Below are positions 41,866-47,927 of a DNA stretch of 64,000 bases, piece by piece; within the stretch, counting starts at the first letter, position 1; each line of letters opens with the position of its first letter. A program made the translations under genes and the position numbers. The stretch covers positions 62,001 to 126,000 of the forward strand of contig NZ_OKQO01000004.1 in NCBI RefSeq assembly GCF_900289145.1. Reading direction: 5' to 3'. The stretch comes from Neobittarella massiliensis (ex Bilen et al. 2018) (GTDB lineage Bacteria; Bacillota; Clostridia; Oscillospirales; Ruminococcaceae). The notes beneath the pieces were generated by a model, which saw nothing but the letters and a program-made list of their open reading frames with translations, searched no databases and was not told the DNA's origin.

Positions 41866-43121
41866 CGGTCCAACTCCTCGTCTAAGTGCTGCACCGCCGC
41901 CAATAGTACCCGGCCCGCGGTGTAAATGTCCTCTGCACGCGTGTACTCCTGGGGGCAGTGTCCCAGTCCGTCCACGCTCTGGGTAAACAGCATGCCCGTC
42001 GGGGTGCTGCGGGCTATGTTGGCCGCGTCGTGCCCGGCCATGCTCGCCATCACTCGCTCCGGCTGTCCGCACTGGGCGCTGGCTGCCAGCAGCGCTTTTT
42101 GCACCAGCGGCGACATCTGTGTCTCCGCCTGGTCCAGCACCAGCCGGCGGTGTATATGCACCCCGCGCTGGTCCGCCACCCGGCGGGTCATCGCCTCCAT
42201 CTTCTGCAGCACGTCGGCCCGCAGCGCCGGGTCACAACAGCGCATCTCAAGGGCCATCACCACCCGCCCCGGTATAATGTTCGAGGCGTTGGGCCACACC
42301 TCGATGTGGCCGATGGTCCCCACCAGTTGGGGGTCGTCATATGCGCGCAGCAGCGCCTCAAATTCCAGTGCAAACAGGCTGGCCGCCAGCAGCGCGTCCC
42401 GGCGGTGGGGCATCTGGGTGGTGCCGGCGTGGTTGGGCGTCCCGGTCACCTCTACCGTCTCGCGGTAAATGCCGGTAATGCAGTCCACCACGCCCACTGC
42501 CAGCCCCTCGTCAAACAGCACCCGCCCCAGCTCGTTGTGGCACTCTATAAAACAGGCCCAGTCGCCCGGCCGCAGCCGGTTTTGATCGGCCGCACCCGGC
42601 TCTCCGCCCAGCCGGGCCACCGCCGCGGCCAGCGTCTCGCCGGTCACGGCGTGGCGCTGGCGCATCAGGTCTGCGCTGCCCAGCCGGCCGGCCAGCACCT
42701 TACTGCCAAAGGTCGATACCCCGTAGTCACTCGGCTCCTCGCCGGTAAACGAACAGATGCACAACGGGTGGCGCAGCGCCGTCCCCGCGTCCTGCAGGCT
42801 CTGGGCCAGCTCGGTAGCCAGCAGCACGCCCATGGCCCCGTCGTACTTGCCGCCGTTTGGCACCGTGTCGTGGTGCGAGCCCACGGCAATGGGTGCCAGC
42901 CCCGGCTCTCTCCCCGGCAGCACCGCATATAAGTTGGCCACGGCGTCACTGTGCACGGTCAGGCCCATCTGTTCCCAGTAGGCGCGCAGCCACTCTCTGG
43001 CCTGCAAGTCGGCCGGGGTGGCCAGCTGGCGATCTATACCACCGTCCCGGTTTTTACCAATTTTGCAAAGCGCATCTAAATTTCTTTCTAAACGGCTGCT
43101 GTCGATATCTTCTATGGCCAA
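41862..43121 (-). CDS. M20 family Zn-hydrolase (carbamoylase/hydantoinase type), possible N-formylglutamate hydrolase
   Basis: 419 aa from TTG 43121 (GGGGG upstream; no ATG in frame nearby). The di-zinc motifs are present: VGSHHDTVPNGGKYDGAMGV, CSFTGEEPSDYG and FIECH, plus SMAGHDAANIA and TGMLFTQSVDGLGHCPQEYT near the end (in pieces). This is the AllC/N-carbamoyl-L-amino-acid hydrolase group. As the first gene of the hut operon and directly before hutF, it could hydrolyse N-formylglutamate to glutamate and formate, a role usually taken by HutG. That role is inference. It has an attenuator-like leader. Confidence 0.85.
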   Translation of the reverse strand: MAIEDIDSSRLERNLDALCKIGKNRDGGIDRQLATPADLQAREWLRAYWEQMGLTVHSDAVANLYAVLPGREPGLAPIAVGSHHDTVPNGGKYDGAMGVLLATELAQSLQDAGTALRHPLCICSFTGEEPSDYGVSTFGSKVLAGRLGSADLMRQRHAVTGETLAAAVARLGGEPGAADQNRLRPGDWACFIECHNELGRVLFDEGLAVGVVDCITGIYRETVEVTGTPNHAGTTQMPHRRDALLAASLFALEFEALLRAYDDPQLVGTIGHIEVWPNASNIIPGRVVMALEMRCCDPALRADVLQKMEAMTRRVADQRGVHIHRRLVLDQAETQMSPLVQKALLAASAQCGQPERVMASMAGHDAANIARSTPTGMLFTQSVDGLGHCPQEYTRAEDIYTAGRVLLAAVQHLDEELDR

Positions 43122-43156
43122 GTCGGCATACCCCCAAAACTACCCGTTTAAAAGCA

Positions 43157-43192
43157 CAAAAAGGCGCTGGGGCAAACTGTCCCAAACGCCTT
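43157..43192 (-). terminator. Attenuator-like hairpin in the hut operon leader
   Basis: Minus strand AAGGCGTTTGGG and CCCCAGCGCCTT pair around a loop of about eight bases and are followed by TTTTTGTG. It lies between the hut promoter and the first start codon, about 40 nt before the TTG, so it would terminate unless countered. Confidence 0.7.
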
Positions 43193-43237
43193 CGTCTCGC
43201 TTTTCAAAGTCCTATCGGTCTGTCAAGGTTTTAAGTC

Positions 43238-43266
43238 AGTCTATCACGGCAAAAATGGCATGTCAA
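43238..43266 (-). promoter_or_regulatory. Sigma-A promoter of the hut operon
   Basis: Minus strand TTGACA (43261-43266), 17-nt spacer, TAGACT (43238-43243). The leader is about 110 nt long. Confidence 0.82.
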
Positions 43267-43353
43267 TGGGGTTTTATGCTGCTATCACAGTAAAGCGTGG
43301 CGGCTGTTTAGGGCAGCTTTTCTGTCGTTCGCGCGGCCGGTTTAACACACTGC

Positions 43354-43412
43354 TATAAAAAAGTGCGCGCCGTCATACAGGGCTTTTAAGGCCTCTGTAT
43401 GGCGGTGTGCAC
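43354..43412 (-). terminator. Terminator after the glycosyltransferase gene
   Basis: Minus strand: a long stem (43363-43382 with about 43393-43412, including ATACAG/CTGTAT and GCGCGCCGTC-type pairs with G-U) followed by TTTTTT (43357-43362). The 43267-43353 interval shows nothing else. Confidence 0.75.
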
Positions 43413-43495
43413 AAAAATAAATGCGCTTCTGTTTTTGCATGAAAAGTGATCTAAAATTGCAAATTATAGGGCCGTGTTTACAAATATTTTACATT

Positions 43496-44602
43496 TTAAC
43501 GAGCTGTTTTGGCCCGCTTTTTTGTCTGCTTGCGCCCCAGCAGCTCCCCTAAATACTGTCGGTTATGGGCGATGGCCGGCTCGTCGGGCCGCAGTGCCGC
43601 CGCCTTTTCATTGTAATCCCACGCCTTTTGGTAGTCGCCCAGCCGGTCGCAGCACAGGCACAGCTGCAAATAGGGGATAAAATCATAGCATGCCGGGCTG
43701 TAAAACCCGCCCCCCTCTATCCTCGGCCGCGCTGCCGCCTGCTGGTACCAGTACGCTGCTTGGCGGTACTGGCGCCGATTTATAAACAGATGCCCAATAT
43801 CGCAGCACACCTCGGCCCGGGGCTGGTCGTATAAAAACGAGCTGAAAAGCGCCTGTAGCGCGCCGCTGGGGTCATCCAGTGCACGGCAGCACTGCGACAA
43901 GGTGCGGCAGGCCTCCACCTGGTTTTCCACCCACCCCTCGGGCCGCTGTAAAAAGGTCTGCAGTTCCTTTTTTGCCCGGTCGTACGCACCGGCATAATAG
44001 AGCTCCCGCCCGTAGTAAAATTGCTGTCGCGGGTCAAACGGCTGTCCCTCCCGGCGCATGGTCTCAAAAATGCGCAGGTTGCGCCCAGGGTCGTTGCGGT
44101 GTAGCTTGTGGTGGGTGATCGCCGCCTGCGTATACAGCACCTTGCCCCGGGGCTGTATCACTTCATGCACTCGCCCCACCCAGTGAAAGCCCATACTGCG
44201 CCGCAAAATGCGCTCCCGGTAAAACGAGAGCGTCGGCCGCCCCAGCTTGTCAAAGCCAGTATTATAGCGCACCATCAACACGTCGGCGCCAATACCTTTT
44301 TTCTTTATCCGCAGCAGCTGTCGCAGGTCATCCGGCAGCACGATATCGTCGGCATCCAGCCACAAGATATAATCGCCGCTGGCTTTTTCAAACGAAAAAT
44401 TGCGGGCGGCGGCAAAATCGTCGCACCAGTCAAAGCTGTACACTTTATCGGTGTAGGCGGCGGCGATCTGCGCGGTGCGGTCGGTCGAGCCGGTGTCGAC
44501 GATGATCACCTCGTCCACCAGCGCCCGCACGCTGTCTAAGCACCTCGCCAGCACTGCCTCTTCATCCTTCACGATCATGCACAAACTGATGCTGTCTGCC
44601 AT
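43496..44602 (-). CDS. Family 2 glycosyltransferase with C-terminal TPR-like repeats
   Basis: 368 aa from ATG 44602 (GGAGGTGCCCC). The GT-A start SISLCMIVKDEEAVLARCLDSV, VDEVIIVDTGSTDRTAQIA, and the DxD motif DYILWLDADD define a GT2 enzyme. From about residue 190 on, helical repeat-like segments (QQFYYGRELYYAGAYDRAKKELQTFL in pieces; GDYQKAWDYNEKAAALRP) resemble tetratricopeptide repeats. This domain order is shared with SunS-like peptide S-glycosyltransferases and many clostridial surface-glycan enzymes. No bacteriocin precursor is nearby, so a protein or glycan substrate is open. It is a single gene. Confidence 0.88.
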   Translation of the reverse strand: MADSISLCMIVKDEEAVLARCLDSVRALVDEVIIVDTGSTDRTAQIAAAYTDKVYSFDWCDDFAAARNFSFEKASGDYILWLDADDIVLPDDLRQLLRIKKKGIGADVLMVRYNTGFDKLGRPTLSFYRERILRRSMGFHWVGRVHEVIQPRGKVLYTQAAITHHKLHRNDPGRNLRIFETMRREGQPFDPRQQFYYGRELYYAGAYDRAKKELQTFLQRPEGWVENQVEACRTLSQCCRALDDPSGALQALFSSFLYDQPRAEVCCDIGHLFINRRQYRQAAYWYQQAAARPRIEGGGFYSPACYDFIPYLQLCLCCDRLGDYQKAWDYNEKAAALRPDEPAIAHNRQYLGELLGRKQTKKRAKTAR

Positions 44603-44757
44603 GGGGCACCTCCAGATATGTTTTGCCCCCAGACTATGTAAAACAGTGCCCCGAGGTGCGCCTTTGGTCACTTTTGGACACCGCGTGTAGCATCGGCCTA
44701 TGTTCCCGTACCGGATGCCCGCACATTTTTGCCACTGTGAGATTTTGTAAAAAGGCC

Positions 44758-44786
44758 TTGACCTATACGGTGAAAAGCACTATACT
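44758..44786 (+). promoter_or_regulatory. Promoter of tRNA-Gly
   Basis: TTGACC (44758-44763), 17-nt spacer, TATACT (44781-44786), 25 bp before the mature tRNA. Confidence 0.85.
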
Positions 44787-44810
44787 AAATAGGTAACCAA
44801 AATCAAATAT

Positions 44811-44884
44811 GCAGGCGTAGTTTAGTGGTAAAACATCAGCTTCCCAAGCTGAGGTTGTGGGTTCGATTCCCATCGCCTGCTCCA
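44811..44884 (+). tRNA. tRNA-Gly (CCC)
   Basis: 74 nt including an encoded CCA. Acceptor GCAGGCG pairs with CGCCTGC, the anticodon loop TTCCCAA gives anticodon CCC (44843-44845), and the T arm GTGGG-TTCGATT-CCCAT is perfect. The discriminator is T. It is the probable attachment locus of the prophage to the right. Confidence 0.96.
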
Positions 44885-44885
44885 T

Positions 44886-44924
44886 CAAAAAAGCGCCTAA
44901 CCATGCGGGTTTAGGCGCTTTTCC
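44886..44924 (+). terminator. Terminator after tRNA-Gly
   Basis: AAAAGCGCCTAA and TTTAGGCGCTTTT pair around CCATGCGGG and end in a short T-run. Confidence 0.8.
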
Positions 44925-44943
44925 TGTTTCTGTAAAAAAAGCG

Positions 44944-44962
44944 AGTACGACTTTAGTACGAC
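44944..44962. repeat. Direct repeat AGTACGAC x2 near the prophage end
   Basis: AGTACGAC occurs at 44944-44951 and 44955-44962, 11 bp apart (one helical turn). The position just inside the prophage end suits integrase arm-type binding sites. Confidence 0.4.
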
Positions 44963-45081
44963 ACTTTCCCCAAAATAAGATACCGATTGCTTGCCTTTTT
45001 TGAGATGCTAGGGCTATTTTACTGTTCCGCATTGACATGATCATAAATCACACGCTTTGCTACAGTACGTATTTGATCTTC

Positions 45082-45115
45082 TGTCCCATTTATAGGACAT
45101 ACGTTGTAGTATAAT
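45082..45115 (+). promoter_or_regulatory. Promoter with overlapping dyad before the divergent prophage gene
   Basis: TATAAT at 45110-45115 with a poor -35; TGTCC (45082-45086) and GGACA (45095-45099) form a dyad over the -35 region, suggesting repression. Confidence 0.5.
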
Positions 45116-45140
45116 TACAGGTGTAGTAAGGAGGGAAGAT

Positions 45141-45434
45141 ATGAACAGAGGAGATTTATTGGAGTTGCGAAAACGTTATGGGGTTGTTGAATGGGGTAAA
45201 CGAGAGGTAATAAGAACAGGGAAAAAAATAGTTGCAGAATATAATCCTAGGACAGGCGAAATAATGCATTATTGTATCCAGTGCATAGACCCTGAGAACA
45301 ATCCAGATTTAATTGCCGACGACTACTGGCTTCTTCCTAAGTTTTACTTTAGGAACGCTTTTAAAAATGGGGTGAGATTTTGGGGGGAAGCAACGGGGCA
45401 TGCGCCTCATCGTCTTCTTAGCAATAAAAACTAA
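45141..45434 (+). CDS. Small prophage protein of unknown function (moron candidate)
   Basis: 97 aa from ATG 45141, preceded by AAGGAGGGAAGAT. The protein is basic at the N-terminus (MNRGDLLELRKRYG) and has aromatic-rich segments (DDYWLLPKFYFRNAFKNGVRFWGEATG in pieces). I recognise no family, and there is no signal or membrane helix. It is opposite in direction to all other prophage genes, has its own promoter, operator-like dyad and terminator, and is AT-rich. These are properties of cargo genes expressed in the lysogen, such as exclusion or host-modifying factors. The function is unknown. Confidence 0.7.
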   Translation: MNRGDLLELRKRYGVVEWGKREVIRTGKKIVAEYNPRTGEIMHYCIQCIDPENNPDLIADDYWLLPKFYFRNAFKNGVRFWGEATGHAPHRLLSNKN

Positions 45435-45472
45435 AAAAGCCCTCGACCGTCTTTTTCGATGGCCGAGGGCTT
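45433..45472. terminator. Bidirectional terminator at the prophage left end
   Basis: AAGCCCTCGACCGTC and GATGGCCGAGGGCTT pair with internal mismatches around TTTTTC; it serves the small gene on the plus strand and the late operon on the minus strand. Confidence 0.75.
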
Positions 45473-45492
45473 AAACTAAGTGCTATGTACTT

Positions 45493-46464
45493 TTAGTAAT
45501 AGAGCTCGTTTACCCTATTTTGTACCGCCTCTGCATCGTAACCGGCAGCAGCCAGCCGAGCTTTGCGGTCTGCACCGTTGCCCCAATTGCCTGCATAGAC
45601 CTCACGGGCAATATCATCGAGAGATTTAGAGGGTGCCGGCGCAGGGGCGGGGTCTGCGCCGTATAGGATCTCGTTCACCTTATTTTGGACAGCGTCGGGG
45701 TCATATCCGGCAGCCGATAGCCTGGCTTTACGATCAGCGCCGTTGCCCCAGCCCCCGTTTATAACCTCTCGAGCGATTTCATCAATGGATTTTTGCGGGG
45801 CCGGCGCAGGGGCGGGGTCTGCGCCGTACAGAATTTCGTTCACTCTATTCTGCACGATGCTCGGGTCATATCCGGCAGCTCTCAAACGGTTTTTGCGGTC
45901 GTCACCATTGCTCCACTTACCGGCGATAACCTCACGCGCAACGGTATCTATATCTTTACCCGGAGCAGGTGCAGTGGTAGAGCCACCGCCCATGTATGCC
46001 TGGATCATGTCTAGGAAGCGCTGCCAGCCCAGGTCCAGGGTACGGTGCGGGCAATACTTGCCGTTGTAGTCCTGGTGTTTGGTCACACGATCGATGCCCC
46101 AGCCGCGCTCTTTGAGCAACTGGGCGATGAACTCAGCAGCACGCTTTTCGGCAGCATCAAATTTGGGACCGCCAGACAGACTGTAGCAGATTTCAATAGA
46201 TATGCCCTGCCGGTTACCGGTACCAGTTGCGCCATCTCCTGCGTTCCAGCTATTTCTATCGAGCGGCAAGCCCTGAATAATCTCTTTGTCGTCAACGGCA
46301 AAATGGAACGATACCTCGTTATCATTGCGCTGCATATAGGCGACCTCATTGCGAGCGCTGGCATCGTTGGCGGTATTATGTACGACGATCCTTGTAGGGT
46401 TCATTGCATACGGACATTTGGTATTGTACTTATTCTGTGGGAGATCGATTTTTACGACATTCAT
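45493..46464 (-). CDS. Endolysin: N-acetylmuramoyl-L-alanine amidase with three Cpl-7 repeats
   Basis: 323 aa. An Amidase_2 domain covers about residues 15-150, with zinc-ligand type sequences VVHNTAND, HQDYNGKYCPHRTLD and SFHFAVDD. Three near-identical Cpl-7 wall-binding repeats follow (each beginning ID.. or LDDIAREV and ending NRVNEILY), joined by GADPAPAPAP linkers. Cpl-7 modules bind peptidoglycan broadly. It cuts the bond between muramic acid and L-alanine at the end of the lytic cycle; there is no signal peptide, so the adjacent holin must provide passage. Confidence 0.95.
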   Translation of the reverse strand: MNVVKIDLPQNKYNTKCPYAMNPTRIVVHNTANDASARNEVAYMQRNDNEVSFHFAVDDKEIIQGLPLDRNSWNAGDGATGTGNRQGISIEICYSLSGGPKFDAAEKRAAEFIAQLLKERGWGIDRVTKHQDYNGKYCPHRTLDLGWQRFLDMIQAYMGGGSTTAPAPGKDIDTVAREVIAGKWSNGDDRKNRLRAAGYDPSIVQNRVNEILYGADPAPAPAPQKSIDEIAREVINGGWGNGADRKARLSAAGYDPDAVQNKVNEILYGADPAPAPAPSKSLDDIAREVYAGNWGNGADRKARLAAAGYDAEAVQNRVNELYY

Positions 46465-46466
46465 AG

Positions 46467-46745
46467 CTAGTCCTCCTTTTTAGGGCTTTGGTAGCCCATT
46501 GCCTTTTTGCTATCACTCAGTCCAGCGGTGGTGGGGTCGTTCACGATGCCCCACACCGATACCACAACCGACACCAAGATCACCGGATTTTTAACGGCCT
46601 GCACCAGGATCTCTCCCAGGGCCGCCCAGCTGGTCATATCGCTCCACTGTAGGCCTAGATAAGCCAGGATAGGCAGCACGATGGCCGTCGCCAACTGTGC
46701 CCAGAAAACCGGGTTTTTCGTTCGTACTTTCCAGTTGATCTTCAT
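46467..46745 (-). CDS. Phage holin, phi LC3 type
   Basis: 92 aa. It starts MKINWKVRTKNPVFW, has two membrane segments (LATAIVLPILAYLGLQ and VILVSVVVSVWGI), and the family tail VNDPTTAGLSDSKKAMGY. It forms membrane lesions that release the endolysin encoded 2 bp downstream. Confidence 0.95.
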   Translation of the reverse strand: MKINWKVRTKNPVFWAQLATAIVLPILAYLGLQWSDMTSWAALGEILVQAVKNPVILVSVVVSVWGIVNDPTTAGLSDSKKAMGYQSPKKED

Positions 46746-46760
46746 GTTGCTTTCCCCTTT

Positions 46761-47060
46761 CTAAAGTCCGATTTGGGCCAAAATAAAACCAACAAGCGCA
46801 GAGACGGCAACTAGGATAATCTTGTCGACAAGATTATCCCAGCGCTTGCCCGACTTGCTGGTTAGACTTTTTACATCGTTTTTTATCTCTTTCACATCGG
46901 TTTCCACGGCTTCTTCGCGCACCGCTAACACTTTGACTGTGCCGACTAATTCGTCAAGATTGTCTTGTCGCTTTTCAAGATCATCAATCCGGTGCGCATT
47001 AGACTTTGACCGCCCCTCCACTTCCGTGATACGCCGCTCGTGCTCAAAATCCATCTGCAT
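46761..47060 (-). CDS. XhlA-like hemolysin family phage protein
   Basis: 99 aa from ATG 47060 (TGATG overlap with the preceding gene). A charged coiled coil (EVEGRSKSNAHRIDDLEKRQ) is followed by one C-terminal membrane helix (IILVAVSALVGFILAQIGL). XhlA proteins act with holins in lysis. The overlap and position before the holin support the role. Confidence 0.82.
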   Translation of the reverse strand: MQMDFEHERRITEVEGRSKSNAHRIDDLEKRQDNLDELVGTVKVLAVREEAVETDVKEIKNDVKSLTSKSGKRWDNLVDKIILVAVSALVGFILAQIGL

Positions 47061-47521
47061 CACCCACCACTTACGTGCGCTTCCGCCCACCCCTGCGGGT
47101 ATGCGCTGGGGGCGTGTACGTTATGGTCTATCTTAGACCGGTATACCTGTCCATCCTCGGTGCAGCAGTCCCCCGTCATGTAGGGGCTGGTGGCCAGCGC
47201 CACAAACGGCAGCGCCTTGGCCGGATCGGTAGACCACACAAAGCCCCACTGTGCCGGCAGCTCCTCTGGCTCGGCGCTATAGATATCACTGTCATAAGGC
47301 TGCAGCAGCCGCACGACGCGGCCGGCAGTGGAGCGGCATACAAAACCAGCAGGACGGGTCAGCATGTTTTGGGTCGCCTTGGCCGCTGCAAAATCCGGGA
47401 TATAGCCGTCCTCCGCGTATAGCTCGGTGCCCGTCATGTCGGCGGCCCGGTCCTGTAGATCGAGGGCAAGGGCCTGGCCCTGTCGTCTCATGGCGTCCAG
47501 TACAATATCTTTTTGGGTCAT
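47060..47521 (-). CDS. Conserved phage protein of unknown function (tail/lysis junction)
   Basis: 153 aa, start ATG 47521 overlapping the previous stop by 4 bp. An N-terminal helical part (LDAMRRQGQALALDLQDRAADMTGTELY in pieces) is followed by a compact domain ending VYRSKIDHNVHAPSAYPQGW, which resembles the carbohydrate-binding ending of chitinase-type modules. Similar proteins are common next to fibre genes in Clostridia prophages. It may be a virion-associated host-binding factor. Confidence 0.7.
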   Translation of the reverse strand: MTQKDIVLDAMRRQGQALALDLQDRAADMTGTELYAEDGYIPDFAAAKATQNMLTRPAGFVCRSTAGRVVRLLQPYDSDIYSAEPEELPAQWGFVWSTDPAKALPFVALATSPYMTGDCCTEDGQVYRSKIDHNVHAPSAYPQGWAEAHVSGG

Positions 47522-47916
47522 ATGCTATTTACCCCCTGTTTGAGTGCGGCGGCAAGCTCGTCCCAGGTCACTGCCTTATCGGACAGCGCCCGTATTTTGG
47601 CCTGTAGCTCGGCCTCCTCCGCTGCTTTTTTGCGGGCCTCCTCTATTTCTTCCAGTTCGGCGGCAGTATAGAGGATATAGCGGTATATGTCCTCGTACTC
47701 GTCCCAGGCCTCCGCTGCCTCTACACCTGGCTTGTCCACGATCCACTCCACATCTTTTCCACCATTGGGGTATTCAGCGATAGTTTCAAAGTGTCCCTGC
47801 TCCTCTACCGCCTCCACGGCCTCGTGGTGCGCTATGAGCACCTTGTCATTGACCAGATAGCCTTTTGTGTTGTCGTAGGTTTCCAGTTCGTTGCCCTGCT
47901 CGTCCAAAATCCGCAT
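47518..47916 (-). CDS. Small phage protein, acidic with Ala/Glu helix (unknown)
   Basis: 132 aa from ATG 47916 (AAAGGAGGTCAAA). The N-terminal half is beta-rich (MRILDEQGNELETYDNTKGY), the C-terminal half is a charged helix (ELEEIEEARKKAAEEAELQAKIR in pieces). The position between the fibre and the junction gene resembles fibre-assembly or baseplate accessory proteins (XkdW-like). No firm family. Confidence 0.6.
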   Translation of the reverse strand: MRILDEQGNELETYDNTKGYLVNDKVLIAHHEAVEAVEEQGHFETIAEYPNGGKDVEWIVDKPGVEAAEAWDEYEDIYRYILYTAAELEEIEEARKKAAEEAELQAKIRALSDKAVTWDELAAALKQGVNSI

Positions 47917-47927
47917 TTTGACCTCCT

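Noticed and set aside
40540-42072. Longer form of the formimidoylglutamate deiminase with a 69-residue N-terminal extension
   Set aside because: The extension is a frame-shifted reading of the M20 hydrolase; the ATGA overlap at 41862-41865 gives the natural start.
44763-45044. Open frame on the minus strand with the sequence AMGIEPTTSAWEADVLP
   Set aside because: This is the well-known spurious product read across the complement of a tRNA gene; the tRNA-Gly explains the sequence.
45500-46010. CRISPR-like or satellite repeat
   Set aside because: The DNA-level repetition is due to three Cpl-7 protein repeats of the endolysin with GADPAPAPAP linkers; spacing and divergence are coding.
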